A stretch of 64,000 nt of DNA from CAZKUR01 sp964556005 (GTDB lineage Bacteria > Bacteroidota > Ignavibacteria > Ignavibacteriales > Ignavibacteriaceae): assembly GCA_964556005.1 (NCBI GenBank), contig CAZKUR010000014.1:1-64000 (forward strand), written 5' to 3'. Positions 27,143-36,428 of the stretch are shown piece after piece; the stretch's first letter is position 1; each line of letters opens with the position of its first letter. A model generated the notes under the pieces. It saw only the letters and a list, made by a program, of their open reading frames with translations. It made no database searches and had not been told where the DNA came from. The position numbers were made by a program, and so were the translations under genes.

Positions 27143-28417
27143 ATGATGCTAAAAAAAAATTTAAAACTAATTATTGGAATCCTATTCTTTTTTTCAGCGT
27201 GCAGAGATAACGGGAAAATAATTGTAATTAATTTCTGGGCGTTTGGTGCCGAATCCGAAAATGTACAAAAACTTTTAAATGAATTTGAGAAGTTCCATCC
27301 CGGCATTAAGGTAAAAGTTCAGGCTATTCCCTGGACTGCTGCACACGAAAAACTAATTACTGCTTTTGCAAGTGAAACTACCCCGGATATTACACAACTT
27401 GGAAATACATGGATTCCGGAATTTGCTGCTTTGAATTCATTAGAAGAACTTAAAAACCTAGTAAAATATTCAGAAGTTATTAAAGAGAGAGATTTTTTCC
27501 CTGGTATCTGGAAGACGAATAAGCTGGGAGAAAAATTATTTGGAATTCCCTGGTACGTCGATACACGCGTACTTTTTTACCGGAAAGACTTAATGGAAAA
27601 GGCAGGGTTTCCGAATCCTCCACGAACTTGGCAGGAACTTCACGATGCAGCTTTTCAAATTAAAAAGAATTCATCATTGCATAATTGTTATCCTCTTTTC
27701 CTCCCGACTTCTGAATGGGCTCCTTTTATAATATTCGGAATGCAAAACGGCGCCGCTCTGTTAAAAGATCATAATACGTTAGGTAATTTTAGCGATCCTA
27801 AATTTGAAGAAGCATTTAAATATTTGATAAATTTTTATAAAGATGATCTTGCTCCGGTTGCAATGACAGGTATCTCAAATGTTTACCAGGCATTTGAAGA
27901 AGGTTATATAGCTATGTATATTACCGGCCCATGGAATGTAACCGAATTTAAAAATAGACTTACCAATAACAATAAAATTGATTGGCAGACTGCTCCGCTT
28001 CCCTCGCCAAATAATATTTATCCCGGGGCATCTATCGCCGGAGGTTCAAGCCTGGTAATTTTTAAAAATTCTAAATGTAAAAATGAAGCATGGAAACTGA
28101 TTGAGTTTCTATCATCAAAAAAAGCTCAAGTTAATTTCTTTAAAGTATCTTCTGATCTTCCGGCAGTTAAAGAGGCTTGGGATGATTCAATTTTAGTAAA
28201 TGATAAATATTTAAAAGCATTTTATGATCAGCTTCAAAATGTTCTTCCAATGCCGCAGGTTCCCGAATGGGAGCAAATTGTATTTTCCAAATTGCAGCAG
28301 TATGCTGAATATGCGGCAAGAGGGAGAATGGGTATTAAAGAAGCATTAAATCACTTGGATAATGATGCAGATAAAATTTTAGAGAAACGACGATGGATGG
28401 TAAAAAATAAATTATAA
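27143..28417 (+). CDS. Sugar ABC transporter substrate-binding lipoprotein
   Basis: A 424-residue extracytoplasmic solute-binding protein (SBP family 1). The open frame begins upstream inside the glucanase gene, but the paired ATGs at 27143/27146, after AAGG, begin the lipoprotein signal MMLKKNLKLIIGILFFFSAC with lipidated Cys 20. Typical motifs follow: INFWAFGAESENVQKLLNEFEKFHPGIKVKVQAIPW, the region AFASETTPDITQLGNTWIPEFA, and YVDTRVLFYRKDLMEKAGFPNPPRTWQELHDAA. It would bind oligosaccharide in the periplasm and deliver it to the two permeases coded next. In Listeria a related binding protein serves beta-1,2-glucooligosaccharides; specificity here is inferred from context only. Confidence 0.85.
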   Translation: MMLKKNLKLIIGILFFFSACRDNGKIIVINFWAFGAESENVQKLLNEFEKFHPGIKVKVQAIPWTAAHEKLITAFASETTPDITQLGNTWIPEFAALNSLEELKNLVKYSEVIKERDFFPGIWKTNKLGEKLFGIPWYVDTRVLFYRKDLMEKAGFPNPPRTWQELHDAAFQIKKNSSLHNCYPLFLPTSEWAPFIIFGMQNGAALLKDHNTLGNFSDPKFEEAFKYLINFYKDDLAPVAMTGISNVYQAFEEGYIAMYITGPWNVTEFKNRLTNNNKIDWQTAPLPSPNNIYPGASIAGGSSLVIFKNSKCKNEAWKLIEFLSSKKAQVNFFKVSSDLPAVKEAWDDSILVNDKYLKAFYDQLQNVLPMPQVPEWEQIVFSKLQQYAEYAARGRMGIKEALNHLDNDADKILEKRRWMVKNKL

Positions 28418-28432
28418 ATAAATGCTAAAATT

Positions 28433-29323
28433 TTGAATACTCGAAAATTTAAAATATCGGCAGCCTACTTTTTTCTTGCTCCGTCTCTAATAGTGATTTT
28501 TATTTTCTTTTTAATTCCGGTAATTGCTGCTTTGTTAATGAGCTTTACTGATTTTGATATATATGCACTTGGCAGCATAGGTAATATGAGATTCATCGGA
28601 GCCGGAAATTATTTTAATCTTTTTAACGATCCTCTTTTCTGGCAGGCATTAAAAAATACATCTTACTTTATTCTTGTCGGCGGGCCTTTATCCATATTCG
28701 TATCATTGCTTGCGGCAATACTGCTGAGTTCAAAGCTGGTGAAATTTAAAAGTTTCTTTAGGCTGGTTTATTTTATGCCAGTCGTTACAACACTGGTCGC
28801 CGTTGCAATTGTTTGGAGATACATATACCATCCTCGTTTTGGAGTGCTTAATTATTTACTCAGCTTTATCGGTATAAATCCAATAGATTGGCTCGGCGAT
28901 CCGAATTGGGCAATGCCGGCTATAATTCTTCTTGCAATATGGAAAAACTTCGGTTACAATATGATAATTTTTATCGCCGGAATTCAAAATATTTCGGAAG
29001 ACCTCTATGATGCCGCTAATTTGGATGGAGCATCAAGCTGGCAAAAATTTAAAAATATTACACTGCCTTTGCTTGCTCCGACTACAATTTTTATTACTCT
29101 CATTACTATCATCGGATACTTTCAATTATTTGCAGAACCCTATGTAATGACACAGGGCGGTCCGCTAAACAGTACGCTGAGCATTGTTTTGTATATGTAC
29201 CAGGAAGGCTTCCGCTGGTGGAATATGGGATATTCTGCGGCACTGGCGTTCGTTCTCTTTTTTATTGTTCTCATAATTACTCTAATACAACTTAAGGTAG
29301 TTAAAGAAAATACATTATACTAA
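28433..29323 (+). CDS. Sugar ABC transporter permease, MalF type
   Basis: An integral membrane protein of 296 residues with six likely transmembrane segments (for example SAAYFFLAPSLIVIFIFFLIPVIAALLMSF and the last, AALAFVLFFIVLIITLIQL). The EAA loop, DLYDAANLDGASSWQKFKNITLPLL, contacts the ATPase. The start is TTG at 28433; the nearby ATG at 28426 region runs straight into a stop. It follows the binding-protein gene by 15 bases and is immediately followed by the second permease. No ATPase gene of the MalK/MsmX type occurs in the island. Confidence 0.85.
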   Translation: MNTRKFKISAAYFFLAPSLIVIFIFFLIPVIAALLMSFTDFDIYALGSIGNMRFIGAGNYFNLFNDPLFWQALKNTSYFILVGGPLSIFVSLLAAILLSSKLVKFKSFFRLVYFMPVVTTLVAVAIVWRYIYHPRFGVLNYLLSFIGINPIDWLGDPNWAMPAIILLAIWKNFGYNMIIFIAGIQNISEDLYDAANLDGASSWQKFKNITLPLLAPTTIFITLITIIGYFQLFAEPYVMTQGGPLNSTLSIVLYMYQEGFRWWNMGYSAALAFVLFFIVLIITLIQLKVVKENTLY

Positions 29324-30133
29324 ATGAAGAAAATAATAATTCATATTTTTATGCTGCTGGCTGCATTGATGTGTTTGCTGCCATTCATTTGGATGCTCTC
29401 TGCTTCGTTGATGCAAAGCGGACATGCTAGTGTTTATCCGCCCAGGTTTATTCCGGATAAAATAACATTCGAGCAGTATGCGAATTTATTTCAACGACTT
29501 AATGTTTCAAGATATCTCTTCAATAGTGTTGCCGTTTCGATTTTGATCACAGTGATTTCGTTATTTGTTAATTCAATGGCGGGATTTGCTTTTGCAAAAT
29601 ATCGCTTTAGGGGAAAAGATAAATTATTCAAAATTCTACTTAGCTTTATGATTGTACCTGCACAGGTAACAATGCTTCCGCTGTTTCTTATGCTTAAAGA
29701 AATGGGATTTATAAATACTTATATGGCTTTAATCATCCCGGGTATGGCAAGTGTATTCGGAATATTTTTAATCAGGCAATATCTTCTTTCCATTCCCGAC
29801 AGTTTAATAGAATCCGCTAAGATAGACGGCGCTTCGGATTTACGCATCTATTTTTCCATAATATTACCGCTTGCAAAACCGATATTAATTACACTTGCTA
29901 TATTTACTTTCATGGGAACGTGGAACGATTTTCTCTGGCCTTTAATTGCAATGACGGATAATTCAATGTATACTCTTCCGGTTGCACTTGCAAATTTGAT
30001 GGGAGAGCATACCTCTGATACTGAATTAATGATGGCCGGTTCGGTAATTACTATCCTGCCGATTTTAATAATCTTCCTCATTTTACAGAAGCAGTATGTA
30101 AAAGGAATTATGCTGGGAAGTGTTAAAGGATAA
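29324..30133 (+). CDS. Sugar ABC transporter permease, MalG type
   Basis: A 269-residue membrane protein with six likely transmembrane segments. Its ATG follows the previous stop codon with no gap, so the two permeases are likely translationally coupled and form the heterodimeric channel. The EAA loop is SLIESAKIDGASDLRIYFSIILPLAKP. The N-terminal signature FIWMLSASLM, then PPRFIPDKITFEQYANLF, is characteristic of carbohydrate-uptake CUT1 permeases. ATP hydrolysis must come from a shared subunit coded elsewhere. Confidence 0.85.
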   Translation: MKKIIIHIFMLLAALMCLLPFIWMLSASLMQSGHASVYPPRFIPDKITFEQYANLFQRLNVSRYLFNSVAVSILITVISLFVNSMAGFAFAKYRFRGKDKLFKILLSFMIVPAQVTMLPLFLMLKEMGFINTYMALIIPGMASVFGIFLIRQYLLSIPDSLIESAKIDGASDLRIYFSIILPLAKPILITLAIFTFMGTWNDFLWPLIAMTDNSMYTLPVALANLMGEHTSDTELMMAGSVITILPILIIFLILQKQYVKGIMLGSVKG

Positions 30134-30157
30134 ATAAATATTAATTGGTAAAATATT

Positions 30158-32371
30158 ATGAAATTTAAAAATTTATTTTGCTTCAATATCGTTTTATTTA
30201 CTGCAATAGTTTTTTCTCAAAACAAGGAAGTCGAAAATAAGATTGATTCGCTGATATCCCGTATGACATTGCAGGAAAAAGTCGGTCAGTTAGTACAGTA
30301 CAGTGGCACTGAAAAATGGAAAGAGGAATTGCTCGGGCAAGGTAGAGTCGGTTCATTTTTAAATATTAGAAATGTTGAAGAAGTAAATAGATTACAAAAA
30401 ATCGCAATTGAACAAACAAGGCTTGCTATACCATTAATTTTTGGGAACGATGTTATTCACGGATATAATACAACTTTTCCAATTCCATTAGCACAAGCTT
30501 CAAGCTGGAATCCTGAACTTGTCGAACAAGCTGCTTCAATCTCGGCATTTGAAGCTGCTTCGAACGGTACAAAATGGACCTTTGCTCCAATGGTAGATAT
30601 AGCTCGGGATCCAAGATGGGGAAGAATAGCTGAAGGTTTTGGTGAAGATCCTTATCTGGGCAGTGTAATGGCAGCTTCAATTGTAAATGGATTTCAGGGA
30701 ACAGATATTAGCAGCCCAAATAAAATAGTCGGATGTGCTAAACATTATGTTGCTTACGGAGGTGCTGAAGGAGGACGGGATTATAATACTGTTGATATTT
30801 CCGAAAGAACCTTAAGAGAAATTTATCTACCTCCTTTCAAATCTGCAGTCGATGCAGGAGTAGGAACAATTATGAGTGCATTCAATGAAGTAAATGGAAT
30901 GCCCGCGTCCGCCAATTATTTTACACTGACTAAAATTTTGAGGGATGAATGGAAATTTAATGGTTTTGTTGTTAGCGATTGGAATGCAATAGGCGAACTA
31001 ATAAATCATGGAATTGTTGATAATAAAAAAGATGCAGCTTATTGCAGTATAACAGCGGGAATAGATATGGACATGGCAGGGGATACATTAATTGGGAACG
31101 TCTATTTAAATAATTTGGAAAATCTATTTAAGGATGGAAAGCTAAATGAAAACATAATAGATACTGCAGTGAAGAGAGTGTTACGTATAAAATTCAAAGC
31201 AGGATTATTTGACCATCCATTTGTAAATATAAATTATTTTAAAGAACGTAATCTTTCCAAAGAAGAAAAAGATAAAACCGCACTTAAGTTATCAAAGGAA
31301 TCAATAGTACTTTTAAAAAATGAAGGCAATATTTTGCCTTTAAGAAAGGATATAAAATCAATATCAGTAATCGGTCCACTTGCAGATAATCGTCAGGATG
31401 TTTTAGGTCCCTGGAACACCGAACCAATTATAGAAAATGTTGTAACTGTTTTGAAAGGAATTAAAAATGAGGTTTCTGCTAGTACTAAAATAATTTATAA
31501 ATTAGGATGTGAGATCAATAGTGAAGATAAAAGTTATTTTGAAGATGCTGTTAATGCAGCCAAAATTTCCGATGTTGTTTTATTAGTCCTTGGTGAAGGG
31601 GCTGATATGAGTGGAGAAGCTGCAAGCAGATCAAATCTTGATTTGCCCGGTATTCAGGAAGAACTGCTTGAAAGAATTTATCGAATAGGAAAACCCGTAA
31701 TATTAATTTTAATGAACGGACGTCCCCTCTCCTTTTCATGGGCAGCGGAAAATATTCCTGCAATTCTTGAAGCCTGGTTTTTAGGAGAGCAAACAGGTAA
31801 TGCAATTGCAGATGTAATTTTCGGAGATTATAATCCATCCGGGAAATTGACTGTAAGTTTTCCCCGTACAACTGGACAAATTCCGGTTTATTATAACCAT
31901 AAAAATACTGGCAGGCCCTTTAATAAAAATGATAAATATACTTCAAAATATTTAGATTTACCTGAAGGTCCTCTTTATCCGTTCGGTTACGGCTTAAGCT
32001 ATACAAAATTTGAGTATAATAATATAAAAATCAAATACGATACACTTTCTTCCGGGCAAAATAATTCCGTTAGTATTGATGTTAAAAATATTGGTAAAGT
32101 TGAAGGTGAAGAAGTTGTTCAACTTTATGTGCATGATTGTACCGCAAGCATTACTAGACCGGTTCAGGAATTAAAAGCATTCAAGAAAATTTCTCTAAAA
32201 CCTGGTGAGAGCAAAACGGTTAGCTTCAATATTTCCCAGGATATGCTTTCATTCTATGGAACTGAAATGAAACAGATAGTAGAACCTGGAAAATTTGAAA
32301 TCATGATCGGCGGAAATTCAGATAATACGATCAAAACTTCTTTCGTCTTAGGGAAGATGACTGAGATGTAA
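30158..32371 (+). CDS. Exported GH3 family beta-glucosidase
   Basis: A 737-residue glycosidase with a signal peptide (residues 1-21, ending IVFSQ), so likely periplasmic; it has no T9SS tail. The first domain (TIM-barrel) has FAPMVDIARDPRWGRIAEGFGEDPYLGS, the KH-type segment CAKHYVAYGGAEGGRDYN, and the nucleophile in FNGFVVSDWNA (Asp 274). The second domain includes KESIVLLKNEGNILPL and LGEGADMSGEAASR. A C-terminal fibronectin III-like domain (YPFGYGLSYTKFEY, VKNIGKVEGEEVVQLYV) is present. In Bacteroides and Listeria, GH3 enzymes beside beta-1,2-glucan genes hydrolyse sophorose-type oligomers; specificity is inferred here. It is the last gene of the operon-like run before a 571-base gap. Confidence 0.88.
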   Translation: MKFKNLFCFNIVLFTAIVFSQNKEVENKIDSLISRMTLQEKVGQLVQYSGTEKWKEELLGQGRVGSFLNIRNVEEVNRLQKIAIEQTRLAIPLIFGNDVIHGYNTTFPIPLAQASSWNPELVEQAASISAFEAASNGTKWTFAPMVDIARDPRWGRIAEGFGEDPYLGSVMAASIVNGFQGTDISSPNKIVGCAKHYVAYGGAEGGRDYNTVDISERTLREIYLPPFKSAVDAGVGTIMSAFNEVNGMPASANYFTLTKILRDEWKFNGFVVSDWNAIGELINHGIVDNKKDAAYCSITAGIDMDMAGDTLIGNVYLNNLENLFKDGKLNENIIDTAVKRVLRIKFKAGLFDHPFVNINYFKERNLSKEEKDKTALKLSKESIVLLKNEGNILPLRKDIKSISVIGPLADNRQDVLGPWNTEPIIENVVTVLKGIKNEVSASTKIIYKLGCEINSEDKSYFEDAVNAAKISDVVLLVLGEGADMSGEAASRSNLDLPGIQEELLERIYRIGKPVILILMNGRPLSFSWAAENIPAILEAWFLGEQTGNAIADVIFGDYNPSGKLTVSFPRTTGQIPVYYNHKNTGRPFNKNDKYTSKYLDLPEGPLYPFGYGLSYTKFEYNNIKIKYDTLSSGQNNSVSIDVKNIGKVEGEEVVQLYVHDCTASITRPVQELKAFKKISLKPGESKTVSFNISQDMLSFYGTEMKQIVEPGKFEIMIGGNSDNTIKTSFVLGKMTEM

Positions 32372-32942
32372 TACTATTATACTAATAAAAGAATGATATT
32401 AAAAGAACCGAATGAAGATAAAAAAGGATACAGTAATTACAGACCCGACATCATGTGAATAGATTATCGAAGGTCGGGTGAAGCAATCCCAATAGATGAG
32501 ATACAAGAGTGAGATTGCTTCACTCGAAAACTCATTACTAATAACAAGATAGGTAGTGAATAACCCAAAAAAGTAAAGGTCATTACGAATCCCGATTCAT
32601 CAGTCACCACGCAGAATCGGGATGAAGTAATCCTATCCATTATATTGATAAAAAGTGAGATTGTCCGCCTAAGGGCGAGACCTCGTCTTTGACGGGCTAA
32701 AGCGGGCTTCACTCAACCAATATTCAAATCTGAACTCTGTTGGGTTCACAATAATTATTGAAATGATTTTAGGGTTTTCCAACTAATACTAAAATTGTTA
32801 TTCATCTGATAAATAAAGACAAGGACTTTTCGATAACCGGTTATGACAGTTGATAAGATTATCATCATTTTAATGAAAGGTTAATATATCAGAACTAAAT
32901 ATTGTTATTTCTTTTTCGATTACACTAAGGGAGTAATTAGTT
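32372..32942. other. Intergenic region rich in mosaic repeats
   Basis: The 571 bases between the GH3 gene and the second glucanase have no plausible gene. The left part has hairpin-forming repeats (see 32478-32850), and the right end holds the promoter area of the glucanase. An ATAACCGGTTAT palindrome at 32833-32844 lies within the repeat. Confidence 0.6.
32478..32850. repeat. Interspersed mosaic repeat, copy 1
   Basis: Several inverted repeats follow each other. GTGAAGCAATC (32478-32488) pairs with GATTGCTTCAC (32513-32523), and ATCCCGATTC (32589-32598) pairs with GAATCGGGAT (32614-32623). The right end, 32800-32818, ATTCATCTGATAAATAAAG, is identical to 58873-58891, and the following 30 bases are also similar. 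It looks like a dispersed non-coding repeat family. Confidence 0.65.
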
Positions 32943-35105
32943 ATGTTATCTCTCAAGAAAATTTTTATAATCATTATTTTCGTATCGATGTTTATTTTTC
33001 CTCAATCAAAATATGATAATCATGTTTTTTTTGATTACAGTAAAAGCGATAATTTTTATTTCTACAGTTCAGGCTTTTTTGACGGCGAATCGAAAATTTC
33101 TTTACTAAACAGTAAGCTTCCTGTCGAATCATCTAATTTCTTTTGTCCTCCTAATTGCATTAGAATGAACTGGACTTCCAGCGAAAATGGTAATTGGAAA
33201 GGCATAATTAAAATTGATAAGTGGAGGAACAGGAATATAAATTTTTACGGAGATTATCTTTCTTTCTGGATTTTTGCTCCTGTTGAAATAGAAAAAAATT
33301 CATTGCCTCTTATTTCAATAAAGGATTGGCAAAACAAAGAAACGAATGCTTTAAAGATTTCACAATTTATTAATGAAATATTCTACAAAAAATGGACTCA
33401 AATTAAAATTCCGATTAAAGCATTTTCAAAAACGGACAAGGCTTTTAATTTTCATAAAATTAAAGAAATAAATTTCTCTCAAGGTTTTCCTGATAAAAAA
33501 GAACATACTCTTTTAATTGATGAAATAACTTTCGTTAATCTTTACAATAACTCATTTAACCTTCCGGTTCCTAAATTGATTAAGGCTAAAGGATATGATA
33601 GGCATATTGAATTGGAATGGGAGAAAATAAATAATCCTGGATTATTTGCATATAAAATATACAGATCAACGAACGGTGTCAATTTTACACCGGTAGCATT
33701 TCAAAAAGACAACTTTAATCGTTATTCGGATTTTTTAGGTAAAAGCGGCGTAAAGGTATATTATAAAGTAAGTTGTCTTGACTTAAATTTTAATGAAAGC
33801 CCGCTATCAAATTCTGTTTCTTCCGAAACAAAAAAAATGAGTGACGAAGAGTTATTATCAATGGTACAGGAAGCAAGCTTCCGATACTATTGGGATTCGG
33901 GTCATAAGGCAGCAGGTTTAGGATTGGAAAATATTCCGGGTGATGAAAACTTGATTGCTGTCGGTGCCTCTGGCTTTGGAATTATGGCAATTATTACAGC
34001 GGCAGAAAGAGGATTCATAACTCGTGACCAAGCGGTTCAGAGACTCTTAATGATTGTTAGGTTTCTAAAAAAAGCAGATACATTTCACGGAGCTTTTCCT
34101 CATTTTTTAGATGGGAATACCGGTAATGTTATTCCGCTTTTCGGGAAACATGACAACGGCGGTGATCTCGTAGAAACTGCATTCTTAATGGAAGGTCTTC
34201 TTACGGCAAGGCAGTACTTTAATAAAAATATTGCAGATGAAAATGAAATTAGAAATAGCATTACTGAAATCTGGCAACGAATTGAATGGAATTGGTACAA
34301 GCAAAGTTCGGACAGCGATTTTTTATTCTGGCATTGGTCCCCAGACTTTGAGTGGGTTATCAATCATCCTCTCGTCGGCTGGAACGAAACAATGATAGTT
34401 TACCTTTTAGCAATTGCTTCTCCAACTTATCCTGTTGAACCGGAAATGTTTTACAGCGGTTTCTGCGGACAGTCCGAACGCGCCGTGAAGTACCGGCGCA
34501 ATTGGGGTAAGACTACTGACGGAGATCATTATGCAAACGGTAATAACTATTACGGAATAAAACTGGATGTTGGAGTCGGCAGCGGCGGCCCTTTATTTTT
34601 TAATCATTATTCGTTCATGGGATTTGATCCCAAGATTATTAAAGATGAATACACAGACTATTTCGAAAACAGTAAAAATATTACACGAATAAATCATCTA
34701 TATTGCATTGATAATCCGGGAGGGTATGCTGGTTATGGTGATAGCTGCTGGGGCTTAACGGCCAGTGATGATCCTTGGGGTTATCTGGCGCATGATCCTT
34801 CAGCAAATAAAGATAACGGTACAATTACTCCAACCGGTGCGTTGGCTTCTTTTCCGTTTACACCGGAAGAATCGATGAAGGCCTTAAAATATTTTTACCG
34901 TGAATTAGGCGATAAACTGTGGGGAATATATGGCTTTTACGATGCATTTAACTTAACTCAAAATTGGTTTGCTAAAATTTATATGGGATTAAATCAGGCG
35001 CCTATTACAGTAATGATTGAAAATTATCGAACCGGATTTATCTGGAAATTGTTTATGTCGAATCCGGAAATTCAACAAATGGTTAAGAGAATTGGAGTTA
35101 AATGA
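32943..35105 (+). CDS. Second PF10091/GH144-type glucanase, without sorting domain
   Basis: A 720-residue paralogue of the glucanase at 24712. It shares order and motifs: signal peptide (1-20), beta-sandwich (about 22-200), fibronectin III-like domain (KLIKAKGYDRHIELEWEKI), then catalytic domain from about residue 298 (SDEELLSMVQEASFRYYWDSGH, HGAFPHFLDGNTG, DNGGDLVETAFLMEGLL, FWHWSPDFEW, GWNETMIVYLLAIASPTY). It ends right after the catalytic domain (QQMVKRIGVK), without the T9SS tail present on the first enzyme. It therefore likely stays in the periplasm, to cut oligomers that passed the TonB receptor. An insert near 500-530 (GQSERAVKYRRNWGKTTDGDHYANG) differs from the first copy. Confidence 0.82.
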   Translation: MLSLKKIFIIIIFVSMFIFPQSKYDNHVFFDYSKSDNFYFYSSGFFDGESKISLLNSKLPVESSNFFCPPNCIRMNWTSSENGNWKGIIKIDKWRNRNINFYGDYLSFWIFAPVEIEKNSLPLISIKDWQNKETNALKISQFINEIFYKKWTQIKIPIKAFSKTDKAFNFHKIKEINFSQGFPDKKEHTLLIDEITFVNLYNNSFNLPVPKLIKAKGYDRHIELEWEKINNPGLFAYKIYRSTNGVNFTPVAFQKDNFNRYSDFLGKSGVKVYYKVSCLDLNFNESPLSNSVSSETKKMSDEELLSMVQEASFRYYWDSGHKAAGLGLENIPGDENLIAVGASGFGIMAIITAAERGFITRDQAVQRLLMIVRFLKKADTFHGAFPHFLDGNTGNVIPLFGKHDNGGDLVETAFLMEGLLTARQYFNKNIADENEIRNSITEIWQRIEWNWYKQSSDSDFLFWHWSPDFEWVINHPLVGWNETMIVYLLAIASPTYPVEPEMFYSGFCGQSERAVKYRRNWGKTTDGDHYANGNNYYGIKLDVGVGSGGPLFFNHYSFMGFDPKIIKDEYTDYFENSKNITRINHLYCIDNPGGYAGYGDSCWGLTASDDPWGYLAHDPSANKDNGTITPTGALASFPFTPEESMKALKYFYRELGDKLWGIYGFYDAFNLTQNWFAKIYMGLNQAPITVMIENYRTGFIWKLFMSNPEIQQMVKRIGVK

Positions 35106-35424
35106 TTTCCGGCAATTTACGGTGAAAAATCTTAAATTAAATTAAACTTTAACTTTAGATGATCATTTCCCCGATAAATAACTTTTTGAAAATTACCTAA
35201 TTCACTGCAAATAATCATTTCTTAATTAAATTAAGATTTGAATTCATTTGATTTTAATTTTGTTACATATAATATGTAGAACTTGTCTATTTATGCTACT
35301 TAACCGGTAAACATTTATTGGATATTTCGCTATAATTATTTATGATCAACAGGTTTAATAATAGTTCAATTAGTATTAAATTCAGGAAACAATTTATTCA
35401 AATTTTTTTTGCAAAGGATTATTC
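35106..35424. other. Intergenic region upstream of the ROK kinase
   Basis: These 319 AT-rich bases have no ORF. A near-palindrome TTAACCGGTAAA lies at 35300-35311 and could be an operator. No hairpin with a T-run is seen after the glucanase. Confidence 0.5.
35300..35311. promoter_or_regulatory. Near-palindrome TTAACCGGTAAA, possible operator
   Basis: Half-sites TTAACC and TTTACC face each other around a central CG, as LacI-family or ROK operators do. It lies 113 bases before the kinase start. It does not match the TGTAAAC operator before the LacI gene, so the binding protein is unclear. Confidence 0.25.
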
Positions 35425-36390
35425 ATGGCTAAAACTGGCAAGTTCGCCGTAGGGGTCGATCTCGGGGGGACAAATATTAAAATCGGGATCGTTTCCGAAA
35501 AAGGTACAATTGTAAAAAAAATTTCCGTTAAAACTCAAGCTGAAGAAGGAACTAAGACTGTAGTTAAGAATATTAAAAAGGGAATTCAGGAAATTTTAAA
35601 ATCCAATGATTATAAAATTCGCGGAATTGGAATAGGCGCGCCTGGAGTTGTTGATATAAAGAAAGGAACTGTTGAAAATCCCCCGAACTTTCCAGGTTGG
35701 GGAAGAGTTAATTTAATAAAAGCCGTGGCAAAAGATTTTAAATATAAAGTTCATGTAGAAAATGATGCTAATGCAGCCGCAATCGGTGAAATGATTTTCG
35801 GAGCAGGGAAAAAATATGATTCGTTTGTTATGGTAACTTTAGGAACCGGCGTAGGCGGGGGAATTATTCTAAGGAATAAAATGTACCGGGGCGAATTCGG
35901 TGCAGCCGGGGAAATCGGGCACATTACAATTGATTATAAAGGTCCGGAATGTAAATGCGGATCCTTTGGATGTATCGAAGCTTTTGTCGGAAATCAATAC
36001 TTGGTAAAAAGAGTAAAAGAACAACTACAGGATCATAAAGATTCCAAAATTTGGGAATTAATTCAAAACAATCCGGAAAATCTTTCTCCTAGAATAATTC
36101 AGAATGCATCAGAAAAAGGTGATGAATTTGCAAAATCGATTATAAAAGATATGGGCTTGCACCTTGGAGCAGCTCTGGCATCGGTCAGCAATTTGCTCGA
36201 TATAAGTACATTTATTATGGGTGGTGGAGTTGCCGGTTTTGGCAAACCTTTATTTGATGTTATACGTACCAGTGTAACAAACCGTGTGTTGAAACCGTTA
36301 AAACATAGAGTTAAAGTGCTGCCTGCAAAATTAAAAAATGATGCAGGAATAAAAGGCGCTTCTGCCCTGGTTTTTTACAGGTCTTCTTGA
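35425..36390 (+). CDS. ROK family sugar kinase (probable glucokinase)
   Basis: A cytosolic kinase of 321 residues. The ATP-phosphate 1 motif is GVDLGGTNIKIGIV (residues 9-22). The sugar-binding Glu/Asp region has FPGWGRVNL and VENDANAAAIGE with catalytic Asp near 114. Zinc-binding ROK signature residues are in GEIGHITIDYKGPECKCGSFGCIEA (His and three Cys). The GTGVGGGI loop binds ATP. There is no N-terminal helix-turn-helix, so it is an enzyme, not a ROK repressor. It would phosphorylate glucose released by the GH3, GH144 and GH94 enzymes. It sits at the end of the glucan island, and lptD follows 38 bases later. Confidence 0.85.
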   Translation: MAKTGKFAVGVDLGGTNIKIGIVSEKGTIVKKISVKTQAEEGTKTVVKNIKKGIQEILKSNDYKIRGIGIGAPGVVDIKKGTVENPPNFPGWGRVNLIKAVAKDFKYKVHVENDANAAAIGEMIFGAGKKYDSFVMVTLGTGVGGGIILRNKMYRGEFGAAGEIGHITIDYKGPECKCGSFGCIEAFVGNQYLVKRVKEQLQDHKDSKIWELIQNNPENLSPRIIQNASEKGDEFAKSIIKDMGLHLGAALASVSNLLDISTFIMGGGVAGFGKPLFDVIRTSVTNRVLKPLKHRVKVLPAKLKNDAGIKGASALVFYRSS

Positions 36391-36428
36391 GAATTTGTCT
36401 GATGAATTTGTAAAATTTTGAATCGTTA

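Noticed and set aside
32464..32712. An 82-residue minus-strand ORF
   Set aside because: It lies entirely in the mosaic repeat region.
32833..32844. ATAACCGGTTAT palindrome as an operator before the second glucanase
   Set aside because: It lies inside the mosaic repeat whose other copy near 58873 has the same position as TAACTCGCAATG, so the palindrome looks like part of the repeat and not a conserved operator.
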